Below are positions 48,083 to 58,433 of a stretch of 64,000 nt of DNA, in pieces. The translations under genes and the position numbers were made by a program. The stretch covers positions 1 through 64,000 of the forward strand of contig NZ_CAOS01000007.1 in assembly GCF_000315365.1 (NCBI RefSeq). Direction: 5' to 3'. This DNA is from Desulforamulus hydrothermalis Lam5 = DSM 18033. GTDB taxonomy: Bacteria > Bacillota > Desulfotomaculia > Desulfotomaculales > Desulfotomaculaceae. Position 1 is the stretch's first letter. Each line of letters starts with the position of its first letter. The notes under the pieces were generated by a model. The model made no database searches. It was given only the letters and a program-made list of their open reading frames with translations, and was not told the origin of the DNA.

Positions 48083-48424
48083 ATGGAAGCGAGAGCAGTC
48101 GCCAAATTTATCCGCGTATCCCCGCGTAAGGCCCGCATGGTAGTAGATTTGATTCGGGGCAAAAAGTTAAACGAGGCCTTGGCCATCCTGCGCTACACCC
48201 CGAACAAAGCTGCCGCTGCCGTTACCAAGGTAGTCAAGTCTGCTGCTGCTAACGCGGAACATAACTATGACATGGATAAAGATGAATTGGTCATTACCAA
48301 AATTTATGTAGACCAGGGTCCCAGCCTGAAGCGTATGATGCCCAGAGCCATGGGCCGTGCGGATATTATTAAAAGAAGAACCAGCCACATTACAGTTGTG
48401 GTTTCGGACAAAAAGGAGGGATAA
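48083..48424 (+). CDS. rplV: 50S ribosomal protein L22
   Basis: 113 aa. [21 protein letters not shown] near residue 11 and [21 protein letters not shown] (the tunnel-lining hairpin, macrolide-linked) near the end. Confidence 0.97.
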   Translation: MEARAVAKFIRVSPRKARMVVDLIRGKKLNEALAILRYTPNKAAAAVTKVVKSAAANAEHNYDMDKDELVITKIYVDQGPSLKRMMPRAMGRADIIKRRTSHITVVVSDKKEG

Positions 48425-48428
48425 TTGC

Positions 48429-49094
48429 GTGGGTCAGAAGGTTAACCCAAAGGGTTTGCGGATTGGCATAATCAAAGACTGGGAAGGTAAATGGTTTGCT
48501 GATAAGCGCAATTACTCCAATTTGCTGATTGAAGACGTTAAGATTCGTCAGTTTATCAAAGGCAAGCTTTACCAGGCCGGTATTTCTAAAACACAAATTG
48601 AGCGGGCGGCTAACCGGGTTAAGATTTCTATTCATACCGCTAAACCGGGCATTGTAATTGGTCGTGGCGGTGCTGAAGTGGAAGCTCTTAGAAAAGAGCT
48701 GGAAAAAATGACCGGCAAGCAAGTTCATGTTAACATTGTAGAAATTAAAAATCCGGAAGTTGATGCCCAACTGGTGGCTGAAAACATTGCTGCACAACTG
48801 GAGAAACGGGTGGCATTCCGCCGGGCCATGAAGCAAACCGTTCAAAGATCCCTCAGAATGGGCGCCAAGGGCATTAAAATTGCCTGCAGCGGTCGCTTGG
48901 CCGGCGCCGAAATTGCGCGTACCGAATGGTACAGCGAGGGAAAAGTACCCCTGCATACCCTGCGTGCAGATATAGACTATGGGTTTGCCGAAGCCAATAC
49001 AACCTACGGTAAAATTGGCGTTAAAGTATGGATTTACAAAGGAGAAGTTTTACCGGAAGCGAAGAAAACCGCAGCCGGTCAAGGAGGCGAGTAA
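48429..49094 (+). CDS. rpsC: 30S ribosomal protein S3
   Basis: 221 aa. [13 protein letters not shown] start, a KH domain with the loop [13 protein letters not shown] near residue 75, and the S3 C-terminal domain. GTG 48429 is eight bases after AAAGGAGGG; the upstream frame overlaps rplV and is not used. Confidence 0.96.
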   Translation: MGQKVNPKGLRIGIIKDWEGKWFADKRNYSNLLIEDVKIRQFIKGKLYQAGISKTQIERAANRVKISIHTAKPGIVIGRGGAEVEALRKELEKMTGKQVHVNIVEIKNPEVDAQLVAENIAAQLEKRVAFRRAMKQTVQRSLRMGAKGIKIACSGRLAGAEIARTEWYSEGKVPLHTLRADIDYGFAEANTTYGKIGVKVWIYKGEVLPEAKKTAAGQGGE

Positions 49095-49097
49095 CCG

Positions 49098-49532
49098 ATG
49101 CTTATTCCGAAAAGGGTTAAGTACCGCAAGCAGCACCGTCCCCGTGGCAACGGCGGTGTTACTAAAGGCGGTAGAGAAGTAAGCTTCGGCGAATACGGGA
49201 TCCAGGCCCTGGAAGCAGGTTGGATTACTAACCGTCAAATCGAAGCTGCTCGTATTGCCATGACCCGTTATATCAAACGTGGTGGTAAAGTATGGATTCG
49301 CATTTTCCCGGATAAGCCCATCACCCAAAAACCGGCTGAAACCCGCATGGGTTCCGGTAAGGGTGCTCCGGAGCACTGGGTGGCTATAGTTAAGCCGGGC
49401 CGGATTATGTTTGAGGTTGCCGGGGTTCCCGAAGCAACTGCCCGTGAAGCCATGCGCTTGGCTATGCACAAGCTGCCTGTTAAATGCAAGTTCGTAAAAC
49501 GTGGGGAAGTAGGTGAAGCCAATGAAAGCTAA
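49098..49532 (+). CDS. rplP: 50S ribosomal protein L16
   Basis: 144 aa. [16 protein letters not shown] start and [20 protein letters not shown] near residue 72, the loop close to the peptidyl transferase centre. It overlaps rpmC by 11 bases. Confidence 0.97.
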   Translation: MLIPKRVKYRKQHRPRGNGGVTKGGREVSFGEYGIQALEAGWITNRQIEAARIAMTRYIKRGGKVWIRIFPDKPITQKPAETRMGSGKGAPEHWVAIVKPGRIMFEVAGVPEATAREAMRLAMHKLPVKCKFVKRGEVGEANES

Positions 49533-49719
49533 GGAAATCAGAGATCTTACTGATGCCGAATTGGCTAAGAAGATAGATGACTCCAAAGACGAGCTCTTCA
49601 AGTTAAGATTTCAATTGGCAACCGGACAATTGGATAACCCCATGAAGATTAAAGAATGCAAGCGGAAAATTGCTCGTTTAAAAACTGTACAAACCGAGAG
49701 AAAACTTGGCATTCGCTAA
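49522..49719 (+). CDS. rpmC: 50S ribosomal protein L29
   Basis: 65 aa, a two-helix protein: [18 protein letters not shown] start and [19 protein letters not shown] 49522 lies inside the end of rplP, so translation is coupled. Confidence 0.96.
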   Translation: MKAKEIRDLTDAELAKKIDDSKDELFKLRFQLATGQLDNPMKIKECKRKIARLKTVQTERKLGIR

Positions 49720-49760
49720 GCCGGTAACCGGTAATTGTCATCGACCAGGAAGGAGGTACG

Positions 49761-50030
49761 ATGGTGGAGCAAGGGCGTAATATGCGTAAGGTTCGCCAGG
49801 GCAGAGTGGTAAGCGATAAAATGGAAAAAACTGTTGTGGTAGCAGTTGAGGATCGTGTGCGCCACCCGCTGTACAACCGCACCATTCGTAAAACAAAGAA
49901 ATTTAAAGCCCATGATGAAGAAAACAGCTGCCGCATTGGCGATATTGTTCGTATCATGGAAACCCGCCCGCTGTCCAAGGATAAGCGCTGGCGTGTTGTT
50001 GAAATCCTGGAACGGGCAGAACAACTGTAA
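49761..50030 (+). CDS. rpsQ: 30S ribosomal protein S17
   Basis: 89 aa. [22 protein letters not shown] and [19 protein letters not shown] are the family motifs. AAGGAGG SD before ATG 49761. Confidence 0.97.
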   Translation: MVEQGRNMRKVRQGRVVSDKMEKTVVVAVEDRVRHPLYNRTIRKTKKFKAHDEENSCRIGDIVRIMETRPLSKDKRWRVVEILERAEQL

Positions 50031-50069
50031 GGTTTTGGCCGATACCGGGTACGAAGGGAGGTTTATGCC

Positions 50070-50438
50070 GTGATTCAAGTGCAAACCATTTTAAAAGCTG
50101 CAGATAACACCGGGGCTCGCAAGTTAATGTGCATCCGTGTGCTGGGCGGATCCCTGCGTCGTTATGCCAGCGTTGGCGATATTATCATAGCTTCCGTTAA
50201 AGAAGCTACACCCGGCGGCGTTGTTAAAAAAGGTGATGTGGTTAAGTGCGTAGTTGTCCGCACCAACAAAGAAGTACGCCGGCCGGACGGCTCATACATC
50301 AAGTTTGATGAAAACGCAGCCGTTATTATTAAAGACGATAAAACCCCCAGGGGTACACGTATTTTTGGACCTGTGGCCCGGGAACTGCGTGAAAAAGACT
50401 TTATGAAAATCGTTTCCCTGGCACCTGAAGTTATCTAG
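50070..50438 (+). CDS. rplN: 50S ribosomal protein L14
   Basis: 122 aa. [19 protein letters not shown] start (GTG 50070) and [21 protein letters not shown] near the end. GAAGGGAGG SD. Confidence 0.97.
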   Translation: MIQVQTILKAADNTGARKLMCIRVLGGSLRRYASVGDIIIASVKEATPGGVVKKGDVVKCVVVRTNKEVRRPDGSYIKFDENAAVIIKDDKTPRGTRIFGPVARELREKDFMKIVSLAPEVI

Positions 50439-50450
50439 TGGCTTAAAGCA

Positions 50451-50509
50451 AGAGGTAAGAGTGGTAGGAGAGAAAATCGATCCAACCTCTGTCTTCCACC
50501 TCTCACCTC
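50451..50509 (+). other. Imperfect hairpin between rplN and rplX
   Basis: GAGGTAAGAGTGG 50452-50464 pairs with CCACCTCTCACCTC 50496-50509 (one mismatch, one bulge). It fills the gap just before the AGGAGGTG SD of rplX, with no T-tract. Purine-rich and pyrimidine-rich arms repeat GAG/CTC units, recalling the heptamer hairpin at 40393. Confidence 0.6.
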
Positions 50510-50531
50510 AAACAGGAGGTGTATGAACGAC

Positions 50532-50852
50532 ATGCCGAAAGTTCACGTTCGCAAGGGCGATACTGTACTTGTCATCACCGGTAAAGATGCCGGCAAGAAG
50601 GGTAAAGTAGTATCCGTTGAACCGGCTAAAAGCCGCGTGATTGTCGAAGGCATTAACATTGTCAAGCGTCACATGAAGGCCACTCCCCAGATGCCCCAGG
50701 GCGGCATTGTGGAAAAAGAGGCCCCCATCCATAGCTCCAACGTTATGCTGTATTGCTCTAAATGCAACAAACCCACCAGAATTAAGAAAAAGATTCTGGA
50801 TAACGGCAACAAAGAGCGGGTTTGCAAGCATTGCGGGGAAAGTCTCAGCTAA
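50532..50852 (+). CDS. rplX: 50S ribosomal protein L24 with C-terminal zinc-ribbon cysteines
   Basis: 106 aa. [24 protein letters not shown] is the KOW-containing start (quoted in part). The C-terminus carries CSKC and CKHC pairs separated by about 18 residues, a probable zinc site absent from B. subtilis L24. ATG 50532 is preferred; ATG 50523 is only two bases from the SD. Confidence 0.95.
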   Translation: MPKVHVRKGDTVLVITGKDAGKKGKVVSVEPAKSRVIVEGINIVKRHMKATPQMPQGGIVEKEAPIHSSNVMLYCSKCNKPTRIKKKILDNGNKERVCKHCGESLS

Positions 50853-50879
50853 CAAGGGCGCCGGAAAGGAGGAGAACAC

Positions 50880-51425
50880 GTGGCAAGGCTGAAGGAAAAA
50901 TATCAAAAGGAAGTTGTACCTGCTTTAATGCAGAAATTTGGCTACAAGAATATTATGCAGGTACCTAAAATAGAAAAAGTTGTTGTTAACATTGGTCTGG
51001 GTGAAGCTATTCAAAACAGCAAAGCCGTTGACGCAGCCGTCGGCGACTTGATGGCTATTACCGGCCAGCGCCCCATCACCACCAAAGCCAAAAAGTCCAT
51101 CGCTGCCTTTAAACTCCGTGCAGGCATGACCATTGGCGCTAAAGTTACCCTGCGTGGTGAACGGATGTATGAATTTGTTGATAAGCTGTTCAACATTGCC
51201 TTACCCCGGGTAAGAGATTTCCGCGGCGTTACCGACAAATCTTTTGACGGTCGCGGCAACTACACCCTGGGCCTTAAGGAACAGCTTATTTTCCCGGAAA
51301 TTGAATATGATAAAATTGACAAAGTGCGTGGTATGGATATTACATTCGTAACCACTGCCAAAACCGACGAAGAAGCCAGAGAGCTGCTGAGACTGATGGG
51401 CATGCCCTTTGTTAAAGCTAGCTAA
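50880..51425 (+). CDS. rplE: 50S ribosomal protein L5
   Basis: 181 aa. Binds 5S rRNA. The [18 protein letters not shown] and [19 protein letters not shown] segments are conserved, and [18 protein letters not shown] lies near residue 117. GTG 50880; AAAGGAGGAG SD. Confidence 0.97.
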   Translation: MARLKEKYQKEVVPALMQKFGYKNIMQVPKIEKVVVNIGLGEAIQNSKAVDAAVGDLMAITGQRPITTKAKKSIAAFKLRAGMTIGAKVTLRGERMYEFVDKLFNIALPRVRDFRGVTDKSFDGRGNYTLGLKEQLIFPEIEYDKIDKVRGMDITFVTTAKTDEEARELLRLMGMPFVKAS

Positions 51426-51448
51426 CTTCCGGTAAAGGAGGGTGTTCG

Positions 51449-51634
51449 ATGGCCAAAAAATCCATGATCGAAAAATCAAAAAGACCACCGAAATTCGCAG
51501 TGCGTGCCCATAATCGTTGCAAACTGTGTGGTCGCCCCCATGCCTATATGAGAAAATTTGGCATTTGCCGTATTTGCTTCCGTGAACTTTCCTACCGTGG
51601 AGAGATTCCTGGAGTTAAGAAAGCCAGCTGGTAA
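51449..51634 (+). CDS. rpsN: 30S ribosomal protein S14, zinc-binding type Z
   Basis: 61 aa, the short form. CKLC and CRIC pairs near residues 24-43 bind zinc. AAAGGAGGG SD. Located between L5 and S8 as usual. Confidence 0.97.
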   Translation: MAKKSMIEKSKRPPKFAVRAHNRCKLCGRPHAYMRKFGICRICFRELSYRGEIPGVKKASW

Positions 51635-51655
51635 TCAGGAAGGAGGTTGCATCAC

Positions 51656-52054
51656 ATGGTCATGACTGATCCCATTGCGGATTTCCTCACCAGAATTCGC
51701 AATGCTAATACTGTTTACCATGATAAAGTAGAAGCCCCGGCCTCCAACGTTAAAAAGGCTATTGCGGAAATTTTAAAGCAAGAGGGCTATATTAAAGACT
51801 ACGAAACTATTGATGATGGTAAACAAGGTGTCATCAGAATTTATCTGAAATATGGCAGCAACAAGCAGCGCGTCATCAGCGGCTTGAAAAGAATTTCCAA
51901 GCCCGGTCTGCGGGTATATGCGAAAAAAGATCAAATTCCCAAAGTATTGGGCGGCCTGGGTATTGCAATTGTTTCTACATCAAAAGGAATCATGACCGAC
52001 AAACAAGCGCGTCAAGCCGGTCTGGGCGGCGAGGTTGTTTGCTACGTCTGGTAG
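51656..52054 (+). CDS. rpsH: 30S ribosomal protein S8
   Basis: 132 aa. [20 protein letters not shown] near the start and [19 protein letters not shown] near the end. ATG 51656 lies nine bases after AGGAGG; ATG 51662 is the alternative. In E. coli S8 regulates the spc operon; no such site was recognised here. Confidence 0.96.
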   Translation: MVMTDPIADFLTRIRNANTVYHDKVEAPASNVKKAIAEILKQEGYIKDYETIDDGKQGVIRIYLKYGSNKQRVISGLKRISKPGLRVYAKKDQIPKVLGGLGIAIVSTSKGIMTDKQARQAGLGGEVVCYVW

Positions 52055-52078
52055 CGTTCGTAACAGGAGGTGTGATTG

Positions 52079-52627
52079 ATGTCCAGGATTGGTAAAAAAC
52101 CCATTCCGGTGCCCCAGGGTGTAGACGTTCAGATTGACGGCAATGTAGTCAGAGTTAAAGGCCCCATAGGTCAACTGGAGCGGGAATTCCACCGGGATAT
52201 GATTATTAAGCTGGAAGAAGGCAACCTGGTGGTAGAACGCCCCAGTGATGCGAAGAATCACCGGTCTCTGCATGGTTTAACCCGCACCCTGTTAAGCAAT
52301 ATGGTAGAAGGCGTAACCAAAGGTTTTCAGCGCAATCTGGAACTGGTTGGTGTCGGCTACCGTGCTGCCAAGCAAGGGAATAAGCTGGTGTTAACCATTG
52401 GTTATTCTCACCCGGTGGAAATTGAACCCCCGGCAGGAATTGAAATTGAAGTTCCGGCTCCTACCAAGATTTCTGTTAAAGGGGCCGATAAACAAGCAGT
52501 GGGCCAACTGGCAGCCAATATTCGTGCTGTGCGTGAGCCCGAACCTTATAAAGGCAAGGGGATTAAATACGAAGGCGAAGTTATCCGCCGTAAGGCAGGT
52601 AAAGCCGGCGGTAAAGGTAAGAAATAG
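52079..52627 (+). CDS. rplF: 50S ribosomal protein L6
   Basis: 182 aa. [15 protein letters not shown] start and [22 protein letters not shown] near the end. ATG 52079; CAGGAGGTG SD. Confidence 0.97.
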   Translation: MSRIGKKPIPVPQGVDVQIDGNVVRVKGPIGQLEREFHRDMIIKLEEGNLVVERPSDAKNHRSLHGLTRTLLSNMVEGVTKGFQRNLELVGVGYRAAKQGNKLVLTIGYSHPVEIEPPAGIEIEVPAPTKISVKGADKQAVGQLAANIRAVREPEPYKGKGIKYEGEVIRRKAGKAGGKGKK

Positions 52628-52645
52628 GGAAGGAGTTGAACTCGG

Positions 52646-53014
52646 TTGCTTACCAAAATTGACCGTAAAGCGATACGTGCAAAACGTCGTCGCAGAGTAC
52701 GGAATAAAATTGTGGGCACAGCGGCAAGACCTCGTCTTAATGTGTTCCGCAGCTTGAACAATATTTATGCCCAACTCATCAATGATGAAACTGGCGTGAC
52801 AGTGATTGCTGCTTCAACCCTATCGCCGGAATTAAAAGGTCAGCTGAAAAGCGGCGGCAATATTGAGGCTGCCAAAGCTGTCGGAAACTTAATCGGTAAA
52901 AAGGCCCTGGAGAAAGGCATTAAGCAGGTTGTATTTGACCGGGCCGGCTATATTTATCACGGCCGGGTCAAAGCTCTGGCAGAAGGTGCCAGAGAAGCAG
53001 GGCTGGACTTCTAG
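52646..53014 (+). CDS. rplR: 50S ribosomal protein L18
   Basis: 122 aa. [20 protein letters not shown]-like core and the conserved C-terminus [19 protein letters not shown]. Binds 5S rRNA. Start TTG 52646, AAGGAG ten bases upstream. Confidence 0.96.
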   Translation: MLTKIDRKAIRAKRRRRVRNKIVGTAARPRLNVFRSLNNIYAQLINDETGVTVIAASTLSPELKGQLKSGGNIEAAKAVGNLIGKKALEKGIKQVVFDRAGYIYHGRVKALAEGAREAGLDF

Positions 53015-53044
53015 TCTTAAGACAAAGGAGGGAAGCAACGACTC

Positions 53045-53545
53045 ATGGCAAGAATTGACGCCAGCAAGTTGGAACTAACCGAGAAGGTTGTGTATATAAA
53101 CCGTGTAGCCAAAGTTGTAAAGGGCGGCCGGCGCTTTAGCTTTTCCGCCCTGGTAGTGGTCGGCGACGGCAACGGCCATGTGGGAGCCGGCTTAGGGAAG
53201 GCGGCAGAAGTTCCCGAAGCCATCCGCAAGGGTGTTGAAGATGCCAAGAAAAATCTGATTAAAGTGCCCTTACATGGCACAACCATTACGCACGAAGTAG
53301 TGGGCCATTTTGGCGCCGGCAAAGTTTTAATGAAGCCTGCCGCCAAAGGTACCGGAGTTATTGCCGGCGGCCCTGTGCGGGCAATTTTGGAACTGGCCGG
53401 GATTCGGGATATTTTAACCAAATCCCTGGGCTCCAACAATGCCAACAACATGGTTAACGCTACTATGGACGGTCTTAAAAAACTTAAGACCCCTGAAGAA
53501 GTAGCCCGCTTACGTGGCAAAACAGTGGAAGAATTGTTAGGTTAG
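53045..53545 (+). CDS. rpsE: 30S ribosomal protein S5
   Basis: 166 aa. [20 protein letters not shown] and [20 protein letters not shown] are diagnostic. AAAGGAGGG SD, ATG 53045. Confidence 0.97.
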   Translation: MARIDASKLELTEKVVYINRVAKVVKGGRRFSFSALVVVGDGNGHVGAGLGKAAEVPEAIRKGVEDAKKNLIKVPLHGTTITHEVVGHFGAGKVLMKPAAKGTGVIAGGPVRAILELAGIRDILTKSLGSNNANNMVNATMDGLKKLKTPEEVARLRGKTVEELLG

Positions 53546-53556
53546 GGGGACGGACA

Positions 53557-53736
53557 ATGGCCAAGCTGAAAATCACACTGGTACGCAGTCTTATCGGCAG
53601 GCCGGAGGCACAGCGGAAAATTGTCCGCGCCCTTGGCTTGGGTAAGACCAATAGTGTAGTGGAAAAAAGTGATTCTCCCGCCATCAGGGGAATGATCAAT
53701 AAAGTTGCTCACCTGGTTAAGGTTGAGGAAGCCTAA
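53557..53736 (+). CDS. rpmD: 50S ribosomal protein L30
   Basis: 59 aa. It begins [17 protein letters not shown] and contains [14 protein letters not shown], the L30 signature, ending HLVKVEEA. It lies 11 bases after rpsE with GGGGGACGG as SD and is followed immediately by rplO, as in other spc operons. Confidence 0.95.
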   Translation: MAKLKITLVRSLIGRPEAQRKIVRALGLGKTNSVVEKSDSPAIRGMINKVAHLVKVEEA

Positions 53737-53750
53737 AGGAGGTGTACCGG

Positions 53751-54191
53751 TTGAATCTCCACGAATTAAGACCAGCCCCCGGAGCGAGAAGAAAAGCAAC
53801 CCGCAAGGGCCAGGGTATCGGTTCCGGTTTAGGTAAAACCGCCGGCAGAGGACATAAAGGTCAAAAGGCAAGATCCGGCGGCGGTGTACGCCCTGGTTTT
53901 GAAGGCGGTCAAATGCCTTTGCAGCGCCGGTTCCCTAAACGGGGCTTCACCAATATCTTTAAAAAGAAAATCACTGCCATTAATGTGGATGCCCTCAATG
54001 TGTTTGAATCCGGCACAGAGGTAACCCCTGAGAAATTACTGGAAGCAGGTGTGATCAAGAAAATCGGCGACGGTGTAAAAATTCTGGGTGACGGCAACCT
54101 GGAAAAAGCTTTAACCGTGAAGGTGCACGCCTTTAGCCAAACGGCTGCTGAAAAGATAGCAGCTGCCGGCGGAAAAGCCGAGGTGATCTAA
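53751..54191 (+). CDS. rplO: 50S ribosomal protein L15
   Basis: 146 aa. [21 protein letters not shown] start with the Gly/Arg/Lys-rich extension, and [21 protein letters not shown] 53751 is seven bases after AAAGGAGGTG. secY begins two bases after its stop. Confidence 0.96.
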   Translation: MNLHELRPAPGARRKATRKGQGIGSGLGKTAGRGHKGQKARSGGGVRPGFEGGQMPLQRRFPKRGFTNIFKKKITAINVDALNVFESGTEVTPEKLLEAGVIKKIGDGVKILGDGNLEKALTVKVHAFSQTAAEKIAAAGGKAEVI

Positions 54192-54193
54192 GG

Positions 54194-55453
54194 TTGTTAG
54201 ATAACCTGAAAACCGCTTTTAAACTGGACGAACTGCGCAGCAAGCTGCTGTTTACCTTAGCCATGCTGTTCTTGTTCCGGGTGGGCGCCCACATCCCGGT
54301 GCCCGGCATTAACCCGGCTGCTTTTGCAGATCTGCTGACCAAGGGACAATTGCTGGGTTTCTTTGATGTCATTTCCGGGGGTGCCTTTAAAAATGCCAGT
54401 ATTTTTGCCATGAGCATTACCCCCTACATTAACGCCTCTATTATTATGCAGCTGTTAACGGTGGTAATACCGCACCTGGAAAGGTTGGCCAAGGAAGGCG
54501 AGGAAGGACGCAAGAAAATCACCCAGTACACCCGCTATTTTACGGCCGTACTGGCCTTTATCCAGGCCATCGGTATGTCGGTGGCGCTTAAAGGGGCACT
54601 GGTTAATCCCACCGTATTAAACTACCTGCTGGTGGCTATCACATTTACAGCAGGGACGGTATTACTGATGTGGATTGGCGAGCAGATTACCGAAAAAGGC
54701 ATTGGCAACGGTATTTCCCTGTTGATTTTTGCAGGTATTGTATCCCGTATTCCGGCAGCCCTTGTGAGCATCGGCCAGTATCTGCAGGCCGGCACAATTA
54801 ACATCCTGAGCGTTCTGGTTCTGGTTGTTATCGGCGCCCTGGTGATTGCTGCGGTTGTGGCTGTGCAGGAAGGCCAGCGCCGTATCCCTGTACAATACGC
54901 CAAGCGTGTTGTGGGGCGTCGGGTTTACGGCGGTCAAACTTCTCACCTGCCCTTAAAAGTGAACCAGGCCGGCGTGATCCCCATCATCTTTGCCTCGTCA
55001 CTTTTAATGTTCCCGGGTCAGATTGCTTCCTGGTTTGCCGGCAATGCCGTAGCAGACTGGTACCTCAAGTGGTTTGCCTGGGGGGGCGTACTGAACAGCA
55101 TTCTTTATGCCATGCTGATCATTGGCTTCACATATTTCTACACAGCGGTGATTATGAACCCGCTGGATATGGCGGAAAACATTAAAAAGTATGGTGGCTT
55201 TATTCCCGGTCTGCGTCCGGGCCGTTCTACCGCCGAATATATCAGTAAAATCATGAGCAGGATTACACTGGCGGGCGCTGTTTTCCTGGCTGTTATCGCC
55301 ATCCTGCCCAACATCATACTTACCTTAACCCGGATTCCCAACGTATACTTTGGCGGCACCGCTCTCTTAATCGTGGTGGGTGTTGCTTTAGATACGATGA
55401 AGCAGATTGAGTCGCACCTGCTGATGCGGAGTTACCAGGGATTCCTGAAGTAG
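54194..55453 (+). CDS. secY: Preprotein translocase subunit SecY
   Basis: 419-aa channel subunit with about ten membrane helices. It shows [17 protein letters not shown] (plug/TM region 1), [16 protein letters not shown], and the cytosolic loops [19 protein letters not shown] (near 225) that contact the ribosome and SecA. TTG 54194. Normally adk follows secY, but here map follows directly. Confidence 0.96.
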   Translation: MLDNLKTAFKLDELRSKLLFTLAMLFLFRVGAHIPVPGINPAAFADLLTKGQLLGFFDVISGGAFKNASIFAMSITPYINASIIMQLLTVVIPHLERLAKEGEEGRKKITQYTRYFTAVLAFIQAIGMSVALKGALVNPTVLNYLLVAITFTAGTVLLMWIGEQITEKGIGNGISLLIFAGIVSRIPAALVSIGQYLQAGTINILSVLVLVVIGALVIAAVVAVQEGQRRIPVQYAKRVVGRRVYGGQTSHLPLKVNQAGVIPIIFASSLLMFPGQIASWFAGNAVADWYLKWFAWGGVLNSILYAMLIIGFTYFYTAVIMNPLDMAENIKKYGGFIPGLRPGRSTAEYISKIMSRITLAGAVFLAVIAILPNIILTLTRIPNVYFGGTALLIVVGVALDTMKQIESHLLMRSYQGFLK

Positions 55454-55466
55454 CAGGTGGGATTCT

Positions 55467-56213
55467 ATGATTACCATTAAGAATGAGCGAGAGTTAAACT
55501 ACATGCGGGATGCAGGGCGGGTGGTGGCGCAAACCTTTGTCGAAATTAAGGACATGGTAAAGCCCGGCGTTACCACCAAAGAACTTGATTTAAAGGCTGA
55601 AGATTTTATTATCAGCAAGGGTGCTAAACCGGCTTTTAAAGGGTACGGCGGTTTCCCGGCAACCTTGTGCACCTCGGTTAATGAACAGGTGGTGCACGGC
55701 ATCCCCGGTTTAAGAAAACTGGAAAATGGGGATATTATTAGCATTGACTGTGGTGCGGTAATTAACGGTTTTGTCGGCGACAGCGCCATTACCCTCCCGG
55801 TTGGCGAAATCAGCCAGCAAGCCTGGGATTTATTAAAAGTCACCGAGCAATCCCTGTATGCCGGCATTGCTCAAGCAGTGGAGGGGAACCGCCTGACAGA
55901 TGTATCCCATGCCATCCAGCAATGGGTGGAAAAGCATAATATGTCAGTTGTTCGGGATTATGTAGGGCACGGTATCGGATCTAAAATACATGAAGACCCT
56001 CAGATACCCAATTTTGGACCTCCCGGCCGGGGCCCCCGGCTGAAAAAAGGCATGACGTTAGCCATTGAGCCAATGGTTAACCTGGGCACCTTTGAGGTGC
56101 GCACGCTGCCGGACAACTGGACGGTTGTGACACTGGACGGTAAGTTGTCGGCCCACTTTGAACACACAATAGCCATAACCGATGATACACCAGAAATTCT
56201 TACAAAGATTTAA
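55467..56213 (+). CDS. map: Methionine aminopeptidase, type I
   Basis: 248 aa. Removes N-terminal methionine. Metal ligands are visible: [16 protein letters not shown] (two aspartates), [14 protein letters not shown] (histidine) and AIEPMV plus FEHTIAI (glutamates). No SxxC zinc finger extension. 13 bases after secY, with GCAGGTGGG as SD. Confidence 0.96.
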   Translation: MITIKNERELNYMRDAGRVVAQTFVEIKDMVKPGVTTKELDLKAEDFIISKGAKPAFKGYGGFPATLCTSVNEQVVHGIPGLRKLENGDIISIDCGAVINGFVGDSAITLPVGEISQQAWDLLKVTEQSLYAGIAQAVEGNRLTDVSHAIQQWVEKHNMSVVRDYVGHGIGSKIHEDPQIPNFGPPGRGPRLKKGMTLAIEPMVNLGTFEVRTLPDNWTVVTLDGKLSAHFEHTIAITDDTPEILTKI

Positions 56214-56242
56214 GTGGCCAGGAACACAGAGAGGTGTTGAAA

Positions 56243-56551
56243 GTGCAAGGTTTGGTTGGTGAAGTGAGGCCCGGGCAGCTGGTAAGTTCGACCCAGGGGC
56301 GTGACGCAGGAAGGTACTACCTGGTTGTGCATCAGTCTGAGGATGGTTTTGTATTGGTTACTGACGGTGAATATAAAGGGATTGAAAAACCCAAGAAAAA
56401 AAACCCCAAGCATCTTAAAATCTGGCCGCTGGTTTCCCGGTCCGTCGGGGCGAAGCTGGTGTCCCGGAGCAAAGTAACAAATGCAGAAATAATGTCTGAA
56501 CTGGCTGAGCTGTTGAAGCAACTCCAGGAAGAACCTTTACTCAAAGGGTAA
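56243..56551 (+). CDS. KOW-domain RNA-binding protein (L14e-like)
   Basis: 102 aa. GEVRPGQLVSSTQGRDAGRYYLVV is a KOW/L14e-like beta-barrel start. The central Lys-rich stretch (KPKKKNPKHLKIWPL) should bind RNA, and a short helical C-terminus follows. Genes like this sit between map and infA in many clostridia; the function is not established. GTG 56243 has GAGAGG eight bases upstream; TTG 56237 and GTG 56234 are possible. Confidence 0.85.
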   Translation: MQGLVGEVRPGQLVSSTQGRDAGRYYLVVHQSEDGFVLVTDGEYKGIEKPKKKNPKHLKIWPLVSRSVGAKLVSRSKVTNAEIMSELAELLKQLQEEPLLKG

Positions 56552-56570
56552 GGAGGTTGGGTAAAGAGCA

Positions 56571-56789
56571 ATGTCTAAAAATGATGTTATAGAAGTAGAA
56601 GGTAAAGTATTGGAGCCACTGCCGAACGCCATGTTTCGGGTGGAATTGCAGAACGGGCACAAAGTCCTGGCCCATGTATCCGGTAAAATTCGCATGAATT
56701 TCATCCGCATACTGCCTGGCGACAGGGTTACGGTGGAACTGTCTCCCTATGACTTAACCCGGGGTCGCATCGTTTACCGCTTCAAGTAA
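56571..56789 (+). CDS. infA: Translation initiation factor IF-1
   Basis: 72 aa, a single S1/OB domain: [20 protein letters not shown] start and [21 protein letters not shown] end. AAGGAGG SD. Precedes rpmJ. Confidence 0.97.
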   Translation: MSKNDVIEVEGKVLEPLPNAMFRVELQNGHKVLAHVSGKIRMNFIRILPGDRVTVELSPYDLTRGRIVYRFK

Positions 56790-56930
<141 letters not shown>

Positions 56931-56951
56931 CACGGGAGGTGTATTTGTAAT

Positions 56952-57323
56952 ATGGCACGTATTGCCGGGGTGGACCTGCCGAAAGATAAACGGGCAGTAA
57001 TCGGACTTACCTATATTTACGGTATCGGTAAGCCCACCGCTGAAAAAATTCTGGCCCAAACCGGTGTGAACCCGGACACCAGAATTAAGGATTTGACTGA
57101 AGAAGAAGTTAACAAACTGCGTGATTACATTGATAAAAACATTAAGGTTGAAGGTGACCTGCGTCGGGAAGTCGCTCTCAACATTAAGCGCCTCATTGAG
57201 ATTGGCTGCTATCGTGGTGTCAGACACCGTCGTGGCTTGCCTGTACGCGGCCAGCGCACCAAAACCAATGCTCGTACCCGCAAGGGTCCCAAGAAAACCG
57301 TTGGCGCACGCAAGAAAAAGTAA
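56952..57323 (+). CDS. rpsM: 30S ribosomal protein S13
   Basis: 123 aa. [20 protein letters not shown] start; [21 protein letters not shown] near residue 93. GGGAGGTG SD. Confidence 0.97.
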   Translation: MARIAGVDLPKDKRAVIGLTYIYGIGKPTAEKILAQTGVNPDTRIKDLTEEEVNKLRDYIDKNIKVEGDLRREVALNIKRLIEIGCYRGVRHRRGLPVRGQRTKTNARTRKGPKKTVGARKKK

Positions 57324-57347
57324 CGGGAGAGGGGGTAAAGAACTGAC

Positions 57348-57737
57348 ATGGCTCGTCGCCAAGTAAGAACGAAGCGTAAAGAAAGAAAAAACATTGAGCA
57401 GGGTGTGGCTCATATCAAGTCCACCTTTAACAATACCATCGTTACCATCACTGACATGAAAGGCAATACCCTGGGCTGGTCCAGCGCCGGTCAGGTTGGT
57501 TTCAAGGGTTCTCGTAAAAGCACTCCCTTTGCCGCCCAAATGGCTGCCGAAGCTGCTGCCAAAGATGCCATGGAGCACGGCTTGAAAGAAGTGGAAGTCA
57601 ACGTAAAAGGGCCGGGTTCCGGACGCGAGGCTGCCATTCGTTCGCTGCAGGCCGCAGGCTTAGAAGTAAGCGTTATCAAAGATGTAACACCCATTCCGCA
57701 TAATGGTTGCCGGCCGCCGAAGCGCCGGAGAGTGTAA
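57348..57737 (+). CDS. rpsK: 30S ribosomal protein S11
   Basis: 129 aa. [19 protein letters not shown] near residue 22 and [13 protein letters not shown] at the C-terminus. Alpha operon order S13-S11-S4-rpoA-L17. Confidence 0.97.
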   Translation: MARRQVRTKRKERKNIEQGVAHIKSTFNNTIVTITDMKGNTLGWSSAGQVGFKGSRKSTPFAAQMAAEAAAKDAMEHGLKEVEVNVKGPGSGREAAIRSLQAAGLEVSVIKDVTPIPHNGCRPPKRRRV

Positions 57738-57757
57738 AGGGAGGTGCGTGAGTTTCC

Positions 57758-58384
57758 ATGGCAAGATACACTGGTCCACAATGCCGCTTATGCCGGCGTG
57801 AAGGCCTGAAACTGTACTTAAAAGGAGACCGCTGCTACACCGGCAAATGCGCCGTCGATCGTCGCAGTTATGCTCCTGGACAGCATGGTCAAAGCCGTAA
57901 AAAGATTTCCGAATATGGCATTCAGCTGCGTGCTAAACAAAAGGCCCGCCGTATTTACGGTGTACTGGAAAAACCTTTCCGCAACTATTTTGCAAAGGCA
58001 GAGCGCCAGGCCGGCGTTACAGGCGAAAACTTACTGCGCCTGCTGGAGCGCCGCTTGGATAACGTAGTTTACCGTCTGGGTCTGGCCAGCTCCCGGGTGG
58101 AAGCACGCCAGCTGGTACGTCACGGGCATTTTACCGTCAACGGTAAAAAAGTAAATATTCCTTCTTTCCAAGTACGGGTAGGAGATGAAATTGCCGTTCG
58201 CGACAAGAGCAAAGATTCTCCCCGTATCAAGGAGTTAATGGAAAGGGCTGCTGACCGTACGCCGCCGGCCTGGTTGGAATATGACGGTCAGGAAGCCAAG
58301 GGCAGAGTCGTCGCATTACCAAGCCGGGATCAAATCGACGTGCCGGTTGAAGAACATCTGATCGTCGAATTGTATTCCAGGTAA
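57758..58384 (+). CDS. rpsD: 30S ribosomal protein S4
   Basis: 208 aa. [21 protein letters not shown] four-cysteine N-terminal zinc site, then an S4 RNA-binding domain ([20 protein letters not shown] near 95, [15 protein letters not shown]). AAAGGGAGGTG SD. Confidence 0.97.
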   Translation: MARYTGPQCRLCRREGLKLYLKGDRCYTGKCAVDRRSYAPGQHGQSRKKISEYGIQLRAKQKARRIYGVLEKPFRNYFAKAERQAGVTGENLLRLLERRLDNVVYRLGLASSRVEARQLVRHGHFTVNGKKVNIPSFQVRVGDEIAVRDKSKDSPRIKELMERAADRTPPAWLEYDGQEAKGRVVALPSRDQIDVPVEEHLIVELYSR

Positions 58385-58433
58385 TTGGTCGGGTATATGT
58401 TAGTTCCGGTCCGGCCAAAGGAGGGTTACCGAA

